Below, one piece after another: positions 1 to 5,715 of a DNA stretch of 8,120 nucleotides. How positions within the stretch are numbered: the stretch's first letter is position 1; the number at the start of each line of letters is the position of its first letter. Position numbers and translations under genes: made by a program. Source of the DNA: Desulfobacteraceae bacterium. Its GTDB lineage: Bacteria > Desulfobacterota > Desulfobacteria > Desulfobacterales > UBA11574. The notes under the pieces are model-generated. The model had not been told where the DNA came from. It saw only the letters and a program-made list of their open reading frames with translations, and made no database searches. The DNA lies in the NCBI GenBank assembly GCA_030671225.1, contig DAOVAE010000042.1:1-8120 (forward strand). Reading direction: 5' to 3'.

Positions 1-201
1 TGTTAGAAAATATAATATGATAATTGAAATAAAGCACTAGGCTGGCTGCTAAATCTCCGACAAACCTGTAGCGATCCCTATTACATTTCAGTGATATTTA
101 TTTTAGGATCGAAAAGCGATATCGGAGGTTATGATATCAAAAACAACTGAACTAAATTTTCAATTTAACGTTCAAGGTTAATTTTGGATTAGGAGCTACT
201 T

Positions 202-1059
202 ATGCCATACCGCATGGTCTGTTTAATTAAGCAGGTTCCAGATACACATAATATTACCTCAGATGTACTTCGGGAAGATGGAACCGTAAATCGGCAGGCT
301 CTGCCGGCGATCGTTAATCCGGATGATCTATTCGCGCTGGAGATAGCCCTTGGAATCAAAGATAAATACGGAGGGGAGATTACGGTGATGTCCATGGGGC
401 CGCCAATGGCAATTGAAGTGCTTAAAGATGCCTTAAGTCGTGGTGCTGATCATGCCATCCTTTTGACCGACAAAAAATTCGCAGGTGCCGACACCTTGGC
501 CACATCCAGCCTGCTGGAGTGGGCCATTAGAAAATATGGTGAATTTAGTCTCATATTCTGCGGAAGGCAGGCAATTGATGGGGATACAGCTCAAGTCGGC
601 CCGCAGGTCGCCGAAAAACTCAATATACCACAGGTAACCTTTGCGGAAGCCATAGAATATTTGAATAAAGATGACATTGTCATCCGGCGAGTTATAGACA
701 GTGGATATGAACGCATCCGCGGCAGGCTTCCACTTCTCATTACCGTTACCAATACTGCGGAAAATCCACGGCCGCCTTCGATAAAACGTTTGATGTTCTG
801 GAAAAAAGCCAAGACGAAAAATAGTGTAAAAAGCGATCAAGAACGAGAAATGCTTTCAGAAAGAGGACTTTTAATACCTGTTTGGGGCCTTGATGAAATT
901 GGTTGTGCGTCTGATATTTGCGGTTTTGCAGGATCCGAAACTTGGATAAAAAATGTGGAAAATGTAAAGTTAATATCTCGTAAACCCAAACTTTTTGATA
1001 CTTCAGATCAGGAGATAAAAAACCTCATTAACGAATTGGTCGATGAGCATATCATTTAA
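202..1059 (+). CDS. etfB: Electron transfer flavoprotein beta subunit, bifurcating/anaerobe type
   Basis: This is the beta subunit of the cytoplasmic EtfAB heterodimer, which takes electrons from acyl-CoA dehydrogenases. The 285-residue length is slightly above the usual ~250-265. The N-terminal VCLIKQVPDT, the FAGADTLAT segment (residues 93-101) and the nucleotide-binding GRQAIDGDTAQVGP segment (121-134) are clear family marks. The DGDTAQVGP form is what I know from clostridial and Megasphaera-type bifurcating Etfs, whereas human-type ETF-beta has DDDCNQTG and binds AMP. A second FAD in this subunit is therefore likely, but inferred. The ATG has AGGAG at 191-195, six bases upstream, so the start is secure. 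It is the first gene of an operon with etfA (12-nt gap) and an acyl-CoA dehydrogenase. No convincing complete promoter is visible in 1-201; a TATAAT at 11-16 has its -35 region outside the window. Confidence 0.95.
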   Translation: MPYRMVCLIKQVPDTHNITSDVLREDGTVNRQALPAIVNPDDLFALEIALGIKDKYGGEITVMSMGPPMAIEVLKDALSRGADHAILLTDKKFAGADTLATSSLLEWAIRKYGEFSLIFCGRQAIDGDTAQVGPQVAEKLNIPQVTFAEAIEYLNKDDIVIRRVIDSGYERIRGRLPLLITVTNTAENPRPPSIKRLMFWKKAKTKNSVKSDQEREMLSERGLLIPVWGLDEIGCASDICGFAGSETWIKNVENVKLISRKPKLFDTSDQEIKNLINELVDEHII

Positions 1060-1071
1060 AATAGAAAAATC

Positions 1072-2079
1072 ATGGAAAACGGTGTTTGGGTATTTATAGA
1101 AAACGATTCAAGAACCATTGCGGATGTGAGCTTTGAGCTTCTTTGGAAAGGGAGAGAACTGGCTGACCACTTGCGTGTTGAACTTGTCTGTTTTATTATT
1201 GGGCACCAAATTTCAGATGCGGCTCCTGAATTGATTGCCCATGGCGCCGACAAGGTTTATGTGGCCGACGACTCACAATTGGCCTGTTATCTAACCTTGC
1301 CTTACACTCGCATCGCAGTGGATCTTATAAAAGAATTTCGGCCGAGCATCCTGCTTATCGGTGCAACCAGTATTGGAAGAGACCTGGCACCGAGAATAGC
1401 TTCCCATATGAGAACAGGTCTAACGGCAGATTGCACGGATCTTCAAATCGGAGAGTATAAGTTTGGGAAGAAAATATGGAAGGAAATTCTTCTACAGATT
1501 CGTCCGGCTTTTGGCGGCAATGTAATCGCGACCATTGTGACTCCTGACACCAGACCACAAATGGCAACCGTTCGCGAAGGTGTTTTCAAGCGGCCTTCTG
1601 CGGATTTCTCAAGAAAAGGGCAGGTCGTCCAACTGAATCCGACACTGACAGAGCAGGATCTGATTCTCAAAATCGTGGAACGCGTCAAAGCCGAAAAAAA
1701 GGTTAATCTGAAATCTGCCAGGATAATTGTTGCAGGTGGTATGGGGTTTGGGTCACGAGAAAATTTTAAAATCATTCATGAACTTGCAAGAATATTGGGA
1801 GGAGAGGTAGGTGCGACTCGGGCTGCAGTTGATGCTGGATTTATCGACCGTGAGCACCAGATAGGGCAGACCGGTGTTACTGTTCGCCCGAATTTATATA
1901 TCGCATTGGGAATATCCGGAGCCGTACAGCACATGGCCGGTATGCAAGAGTCTAGCAGAATTGCTGCGATAAACACTGATCCAAATGCGCCAATTTTTTC
2001 CATTGCCCATTACGGGATTGTGGGAGACCTTCATGAGACGATCCCCAGGATGATCAAAGCGTATAAGGAAAAAGATTAA
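1072..2079 (+). CDS. etfA: Electron transfer flavoprotein alpha subunit
   Basis: This is the FAD-carrying alpha subunit of EtfAB, 335 residues, a normal length for the form without an N-terminal ferredoxin domain. Seen in order: the MENGVWVFIE start typical of the family; the TADCTDL stretch from residue 118; RPAFGGN (144-150) followed by RPQMATVREGVF; GATRAAVDAGF (247-257); QIGQTG (263-268); and the signature LYIALGISGAVQH from residue 275. The last three build the FAD site of domain II. There is no CxxCxxC cluster, so no extra iron-sulfur domain. The gene starts 12 nt after the etfB stop with little visible Shine-Dalgarno sequence, suggesting translational coupling. Its stop is one base before the acyl-CoA dehydrogenase ATG. 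The motifs fit the bifurcating/anaerobe branch like its partner; whether the complex truly bifurcates cannot be decided from sequence alone. Confidence 0.96.
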   Translation: MENGVWVFIENDSRTIADVSFELLWKGRELADHLRVELVCFIIGHQISDAAPELIAHGADKVYVADDSQLACYLTLPYTRIAVDLIKEFRPSILLIGATSIGRDLAPRIASHMRTGLTADCTDLQIGEYKFGKKIWKEILLQIRPAFGGNVIATIVTPDTRPQMATVREGVFKRPSADFSRKGQVVQLNPTLTEQDLILKIVERVKAEKKVNLKSARIIVAGGMGFGSRENFKIIHELARILGGEVGATRAAVDAGFIDREHQIGQTGVTVRPNLYIALGISGAVQHMAGMQESSRIAAINTDPNAPIFSIAHYGIVGDLHETIPRMIKAYKEKD

Positions 2080-2080
2080 A

Positions 2081-3784
2081 ATGGCGAACTATTTCACTGA
2101 TAACCAGGATATTCAATATTATCTTAACGACTTACGGTTAAGACGTATTATAGAGTTGAGGGAAAAAGGATATATAGAAAACAAAGTATATCCTTTTGCA
2201 CCGGAAAACTTTGAAGATGCGTTGGACAACTGTCATCGTGTTTTAACTCTAATCGGAGAAATATCTGCTGAAACAATAGCACCCGCAGCTTGTGATGTTG
2301 ATCGTGAAGGGTGCAGACTGGAAAACAATGAAGTAAGTTATGCCCGGGGTACCCAAGAAACATTAAAACGATTTGCTCAGGCTGAATTGATGGGATTAAC
2401 ACTCCCACGAAAATATGGGGGCTTAAATTTCCCGTTAACTGTCTATATGATGGCTATTGAGCTTGTATCGCGGGCCGATGCAAGCTTTATGACTTTGTTC
2501 GGTTTACAAGAAATCGCAGAGACCATTCGCGAATTTGCTAGTCCGGCATTGAAAAACAAATACCTTCCAAAAATGGCTTCCGGCGAATACACGGGGGCAA
2601 TGGTTCTGACAGAGCCAGAGGCCGGATCAGACTTACAGGCTGTCAGCCTCAAGGCTACCTACAATCAAAAAGAAGAATGTTGGTTCTTAAACGGCGTAAA
2701 GCATTTTATTTCAAACGGATGTGGCGATGTCCTACTTGTTCTCGCACGTTCAGAGGAGAATACACCCGGGGGCCGAGGATTGAGCCTTTTTCTATATGAG
2801 AAAGACGAGAATCTGCTAGTACGCCGCATTGAAGATAAGCTTGGCATTCACGGGTCTCCCACATGTGAACTTCAATTTAAAAATTGTCGGGCCACCCTTA
2901 TTGGCCAACGCAAAAGAGGGCTGAGTCGTTACGTCATGCCATTAATGAATGGGGCACGTCTTGCAATTGGTGCTCAAAGTATAGGCATAGCTCAAGAAGC
3001 GTATAATCAGTCTCTACAATATGCAAAGCAACGCAAACAATTCGGGAAAGCCATTATCGAGTTCCCGCCTATTCTTGAAATGTTAACAACAATGAAAGTG
3101 CAAATTGAAGCGGCGCGAAGCCTCCTTTATGAAACGTCGATACTTGTTGATATACAACATGTTCTTAGTCATAAAGAAATAAAAGATAAAGAAACCACCA
3201 GCGAATTAAAGGAAGTAAAACGCTTTGCAAACCTGCTTGCTCCAATGATTAAGTATTATGCTTCAGAGATGTGTAACCGCATAACCTATGATGCGATCCA
3301 AATCTTTGGTGGTGCCGGATATATGCGGGACTATGACGTTGAACGCCTTTATCGAGATGCACGGATAACTACAATATACGAAGGGACATCACAACTTCAA
3401 GTTATTGGTGCAGTTGGCGGAATAACTTCAGGACTTTTCTTCAAAATGTTAGAAAATAAGCTGAGAAAAAGCTACCCGGAGTCATTTAATCCCCTCATCA
3501 AAAAAATAAGAGAATGTGAAAATTTATTAAAAAAAGCAGTGAGTTATGTTAAAGCACAAAATGACCCTACTTACACGGAATATCATGCCAGAGGATTGGT
3601 TGATATGGCCACTGAAATCTTAATGGCTGTGTTATTGTTAGAACATTCAAGGAAATCTGATCGCAAATTTAATCTGACAGAAAGGTTTGTAACGGATACT
3701 TTTCACAGGGTTCAGATGCTTGCCGGAAAGACAACTTGCGGCGATGAGAACCTAATTAATAAATACAGGCCTTTACTCGATTAA
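2081..3784 (+). CDS. Acyl-CoA dehydrogenase, long (567-aa) form
   Basis: This flavoenzyme oxidises an acyl-CoA to its trans-2-enoyl-CoA and passes electrons to EtfAB. Seen: the middle-domain motif TEPEAGSD (residues 177-184), the C-terminal signature around GGAGYMRDYDVERLYRD, and IYEGTSQLQ, whose Glu434 aligns by motif with the catalytic base Glu376 of medium-chain acyl-CoA dehydrogenase. The typical enzyme is about 380 residues. This one carries an N-terminal extension (roughly 1-70, including DNQDIQYYL) and a helical C-terminal extension of about 125 residues after the catalytic loop, as in the long family common in Desulfobacterota and related anaerobes. The substrate cannot be read from the sequence; a fatty or branched acyl-CoA is a guess. 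The ATG is one base after the etfA stop, with AAGGA at 2065-2069 inside etfA, so the two are probably translationally coupled. No terminator-like hairpin follows the stop. Confidence 0.93.
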   Translation: MANYFTDNQDIQYYLNDLRLRRIIELREKGYIENKVYPFAPENFEDALDNCHRVLTLIGEISAETIAPAACDVDREGCRLENNEVSYARGTQETLKRFAQAELMGLTLPRKYGGLNFPLTVYMMAIELVSRADASFMTLFGLQEIAETIREFASPALKNKYLPKMASGEYTGAMVLTEPEAGSDLQAVSLKATYNQKEECWFLNGVKHFISNGCGDVLLVLARSEENTPGGRGLSLFLYEKDENLLVRRIEDKLGIHGSPTCELQFKNCRATLIGQRKRGLSRYVMPLMNGARLAIGAQSIGIAQEAYNQSLQYAKQRKQFGKAIIEFPPILEMLTTMKVQIEAARSLLYETSILVDIQHVLSHKEIKDKETTSELKEVKRFANLLAPMIKYYASEMCNRITYDAIQIFGGAGYMRDYDVERLYRDARITTIYEGTSQLQVIGAVGGITSGLFFKMLENKLRKSYPESFNPLIKKIRECENLLKKAVSYVKAQNDPTYTEYHARGLVDMATEILMAVLLLEHSRKSDRKFNLTERFVTDTFHRVQMLAGKTTCGDENLINKYRPLLD

Positions 3785-3832
3785 TGTTTCTAATTGAGTT
3801 ATCCCTCCACGCCGACATATCACCAAAAAAGC

Positions 3833-3862
3833 TTGACTAATGCTACCACATAGTAATATCAT
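3833..3862 (+). promoter_or_regulatory. Sigma70-like promoter P1 with embedded operators
   Basis: TTGACT (3833-3838, 5/6 to TTGACA) is followed by an 18-bp spacer and TATCAT (3857-3862, 5/6 to TATAAT). Transcription would start near 3869 and run toward the gene at 4243. A palindromic operator fills most of the spacer and touches the -10, and a second covers the presumed start, an arrangement expected for repression. The same layout recurs at 7606-7634. The 275-bp inverted-repeat element at 3935-4209 now lies between this promoter and the gene; without it the leader would be roughly 95 nt. Confidence 0.6.
3844..3858 (+). promoter_or_regulatory. Operator O1 (palindrome, 13/15)
   Basis: TACCACATAGTAATA matches the window-derived palindrome TRCYACAWTGTRGYA at 13 of 15 positions. 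It lies in the -35/-10 spacer of P1, starts 13 bp before the -10 start and overlaps the first two bases of the -10. Its centre is 23 bp from that of O2. Confidence 0.55.
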
Positions 3863-3866
3863 AAAA

Positions 3867-3881
3867 TGCCACAATGTAGTG
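3867..3881 (+). promoter_or_regulatory. Operator O2 (palindrome, 14/15)
   Basis: TGCCACAATGTAGTG matches TRCYACAWTGTRGYA at 14 of 15 positions, failing only at the last base. It covers the predicted transcription start of P1 (about 3869) and begins 10 bp after the -10 start, as the second operator at 7639 does relative to its own -10. Confidence 0.6.
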
Positions 3882-3934
3882 CATGAATCGAGCGCGCTTT
3901 TTATTTTTTAAAGCGGGAAAATCCTATTTACGTT

Positions 3935-3954
3935 TGACGGTCTCGTAAAAAGTC
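3935..3954 (+). repeat. Left terminal inverted repeat
   Basis: The outer end reads TGACGG and the inner part CGTAAAAAGTC; the final 12 bases (TCGTAAAAAGTC) are identical to the reverse complement of the right end. A related stretch (AGTAAAAAGC) follows just inside, near 3970. Confidence 0.75.
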
Positions 3955-4035
3955 AGATTTTGATGGCAAAGTAAAAAGCTCCAAATTCAAGGCGCGCAAA
4001 TTCCGAGGAATCGGCTATCCGCCGGTCCCGTGGGG

Positions 4036-4054
4036 AACGTACTTATAGTACGTT
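4036..4054. repeat. Perfect hairpin inside the element
   Basis: AACGTACT and AGTACGTT form a perfect 8-bp stem around a TAT loop. It has no T-tract and is not a terminator; it may fold in RNA or as a cruciform. It sits near the middle of the MITE-like element. Confidence 0.7.
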
Positions 4055-4120
4055 GCAGTGATTCACCCGGTTAAATAAATACTTGGCGTGTTTATCCACT
4101 CAATGAAGCAAGAAAGATTT

Positions 4121-4141
4121 TACCATAAGCCCATTATGGTA
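4121..4141. repeat. Second hairpin inside the element
   Basis: TACCATAA and TTATGGTA form a perfect 8-bp stem with loop GCCCA. ATTATAAAAATTT follows on the + strand, which is AT-rich but not a clean U-tract, so a terminator role is doubtful. Confidence 0.6.
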
Positions 4142-4189
4142 TTATAAAAATTTAACTGGGCAAGGGGATGCAGCGCAACGCAGAAGTTG

Positions 4190-4209
4190 GACTTTTTACG
4201 AAGCCATCA
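4190..4209 (-). repeat. Right terminal inverted repeat
   Basis: GACTTTTTACGAAGCCATCA is the inverted partner of 3935-3954 (17/20). It lies inside the in-frame extension upstream of the cyclic-nucleotide-fold gene, showing that the extension is repeat DNA rather than native coding sequence. Confidence 0.75.
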
Positions 4210-4242
4210 CGTTTAAAACTCATAATGAAAGGGGGTCGGGAG

Positions 4243-4698
4243 ATGATTGTTAAAGAAATAGAGCTTTTTAACGGTATAGATCATGAGATAATGAATGAAA
4301 TAGCGAATATTTGCTTAGAAGAGAGTTATGCTAAAGAAACTGTACTGTTTGAAAAGGGCGAGGACGCTGAACGCCTTTATATTCTGCTGGAAGGGACTGT
4401 TAAGCTGATTATAAAAAATGGCGGCACCTTGACTTATAAACTGACGGAACCGGGTGATATATTTGGCTGGTCGTGTATGGTTGAATCGGGGCGTTATACC
4501 GCTTCCGGCATTTGCGCCACGGATTTAAAAGCTTTGAAAATTGAAAGAGAGAAGTTAGATAAGATATTCAACCTTCATCCTGATGTCGGCATGAAAGTTT
4601 TAAAGCGACTGGCAGGTGTGTTCTCCAAAAGACTTTCAAATGCTTATAAAGATCTTTTGTTGGCCAGAGGATCAGACACCTCTCCTTCATATGGTTAA
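4243..4698 (+). CDS. Stand-alone cyclic nucleotide-binding-fold (Crp/Fnr effector domain) protein
   Basis: This 151-residue protein is a single cyclic nucleotide-binding beta-roll with flanking helices. Seen: the N-terminal helices with LFNGID, the turn FEKGEDAERLYILLEGTVKL (residues 37-55), PGDIFGW (70-76) and GRYTASG (83-89) where a phosphate-binding cassette would be. The cassette lacks the canonical GE...RxA pattern of cAMP receptors, so the ligand may not be cAMP. After the C helix (about 115-135) the protein ends without a winged-helix DNA-binding domain, so it is probably not a transcription factor itself. I chose the ATG at 4243 because AGGGGG at 4230-4235 lies seven bases upstream. 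The longer in-frame reading from 4168 passes through the right end of the MITE-like element and has no family support. It is probably cotranscribed with the larE-like gene 38 nt downstream and driven from P1. Confidence 0.85.
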   Translation: MIVKEIELFNGIDHEIMNEIANICLEESYAKETVLFEKGEDAERLYILLEGTVKLIIKNGGTLTYKLTEPGDIFGWSCMVESGRYTASGICATDLKALKIEREKLDKIFNLHPDVGMKVLKRLAGVFSKRLSNAYKDLLLARGSDTSPSYG

Positions 4699-4722
4699 TA
4701 AGAAATGATTGGTTGAATTGCA

Positions 4723-4730
4723 GAGGAGGG
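4723..4730 (+). promoter_or_regulatory. Strong ribosome binding site that sets the larE start at CTG
   Basis: GAGGAGGG is a near-ideal Shine-Dalgarno sequence. The codon six bases downstream in the larE frame is CTG (4737-4739). The only upstream alternative, TTG at 4713, would place this sequence inside the coding region and has no good site of its own. Confidence 0.6.
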
Positions 4731-4736
4731 CAAAAT

Positions 4737-5594
4737 CTGAAAACTAAACTGGACAAATGCGCTTTAAGGACGGCTCCGGAAATCTTTGCCCAGGAATTAG
4801 AAGACTATTTTTTAAGATATAACAGTGCCATTGTAGCATACAGCGGAGGGGTGGACAGTGCTTTGCTGGCTTATATTGCGCATCTATCGTTGGGGAATAA
4901 GATGGTGGCAGCCATAGCTGACAGCCCTTCTCTTGCCCGCAGGGAATTTCGTTTGGCCCTGAATTTTACCCAGAATCACGGCATTCCCATTCAAATTGTT
5001 CGGACAGATGAAATGAGAAATCCCCTCTACCGGGCCAACCAGGCCAACCGCTGTTATTGTTGTAAAAAAGCTTTATTCGAAAAACTTGAAAAACTCCGTC
5101 GACAGATGGAGGCGACTTTGGGTGAATCTTCCTGGCTTATCTTTTACGGTGCGAACTTGGATGATCTGGGAGATTACCGGCCGGGCATGCGGGCTGCCCG
5201 CGAATCATCAATCTTAGCTCCATATATTGAATTGGGAATTGATAAAAAAACAATCCGTGCCATATGCGCATATTACGGCTTGGAAATTACTGATAAACCC
5301 GCCATGCCATGCATGTCCAGCAGGATTCTTTACGGGGAAGAAGTAACCTTGGAAAAACTGAATCAAGTTGAGAAAGCCGAGGATTTTTTATATGACCTTG
5401 GTTTCCGGGTGCTAAGAGTTCGTCATCACGGTCATATAGCCAGAATCGAAGTCCTTGCCCAAGATTTTGTGAAATTAATAGAAAATAGAGAAATGATCAG
5501 TAAGAAATTTCATGAATTTGGGTTTATTTACGTGGCACTCGATTTAGACGGTTTTAAAAGCGGCTCCCTCAACGCTATCCTGAAATCGAAATGA
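4737..5594 (+). CDS. larE: LarE-family ATP-dependent sacrificial sulfur transferase
   Basis: LarE adenylates and sulfurates a pyridinium carboxylate nucleotide during synthesis of the nickel-pincer cofactor of lactate racemase and related enzymes. Seen (numbering from CTG): the PP-loop AYSGGVDSALL with SGGVDS at 36-41, NRCYCCK with Cys106, Cys108 and Cys109, PCMSSR with Cys192, and the C-terminal hallmark LDLDGFKSGSLN at about 269-280. The length of 285 fits the family (L. plantarum LarE is about 276). Several cysteines around the active site suggest the [4Fe-4S]-cluster LarE type, which is catalytic rather than self-sacrificing; this is inference and needs alignment. No larB, larC or larA homologue is in the window, so the target enzyme is unknown and another sulfur-transfer role is possible. 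The start is probably CTG behind GAGGAGGG; TTG at 4713 is the alternative. Confidence 0.88.
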   Translation: MKTKLDKCALRTAPEIFAQELEDYFLRYNSAIVAYSGGVDSALLAYIAHLSLGNKMVAAIADSPSLARREFRLALNFTQNHGIPIQIVRTDEMRNPLYRANQANRCYCCKKALFEKLEKLRRQMEATLGESSWLIFYGANLDDLGDYRPGMRAARESSILAPYIELGIDKKTIRAICAYYGLEITDKPAMPCMSSRILYGEEVTLEKLNQVEKAEDFLYDLGFRVLRVRHHGHIARIEVLAQDFVKLIENREMISKKFHEFGFIYVALDLDGFKSGSLNAILKSK

Positions 5595-5603
5595 GCCTAC
5601 ATC

Positions 5604-5652
5604 TCGACAACGGTGTTGGGTGGCGGCATTATAGTTGCACCACAATTATGCT
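5604..5652 (+). promoter_or_regulatory. Possible promoter P3 with degenerate operators, upstream of glpD
   Basis: TCGACA (5604-5609), a 17-bp spacer and CATTAT (5627-5632) mirror the P2 elements TTGACA-17-CATTAT. The context GGCATTATAG...GCACCACAAT resembles P2's AGCATTATAT...GCATTACAAT with a 1-bp shift. The operator-equivalent positions match the palindrome only 9/15 (5614-5628) and 10/15 (5638-5652). Transcription would start near 5639, giving a leader of about 77 nt before 5716. It may be a decayed or weak member of the same promoter family, or chance. Confidence 0.3.
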
Positions 5653-5715
5653 AAGCACAATTGAGGTCTTATGAAATAGAGCACGTTCGAAGTATAGCCG
5701 GTTATGGAGGTTGTG

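Larger units (their letters stand above)
3935..4209. mobile_element. MITE-like inverted-repeat element, 275 bp, no transposase
   Basis: The ends are 20-bp terminal inverted repeats: TGACGGTCTCGTAAAAAGTC at 3935-3954, and at 4190-4209 its reverse complement with 17/20 identity (mismatches at repeat positions 4, 7 and 8). CGTT directly abuts both outer ends (3931-3934 and 4210-4213), consistent with a 4-bp target duplication, although four bases can match by chance. Inside are a perfect 8-bp hairpin with a TAT loop (4036-4054) and another 8-bp hairpin (4121-4141). There is no plausible coding capacity, so it would have to be moved in trans. From memory, similar CGTAAAAAGTC-ended repeats are frequent between genes in deltaproteobacterial genomes; I cannot verify that here. 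It separates P1 from the gene starting at 4243. Confidence 0.7.

Noticed and set aside
11..16. TATAAT as the -10 of the etf operon promoter
   Set aside because: The corresponding -35 would fall outside the window and it is about 190 bp from etfB, so it cannot be supported.
81..109. TTACAT-17-TAGGAT as a promoter for etfB
   Set aside because: The -35 matches consensus at only two positions; no better than chance in AT-rich DNA.
433..840. 135-codon minus-strand ORF inside etfB
   Set aside because: It lies wholly within a clearly coding + strand gene, shows no recognisable motif, and is a codon-bias shadow. The other minus-strand ORFs inside genes were dismissed for the same reason.
3889..3919. 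Terminator at the CGCTTT...AAAGCG repeat after the acyl-CoA dehydrogenase
   Set aside because: The stem is short and its T-run lies in the loop rather than after the stem.
3883..3948. 21-codon ORF directly after promoter P1
   Set aside because: It has no ribosome binding site and its end runs into the left repeat of the MITE-like element, so it is probably accidental.
3785..4242. CRISPR-like or tandem repeat array in the long gap
   Set aside because: The repeated signals are two palindromic operators and an inverted-repeat element; there are no regularly spaced identical repeats.
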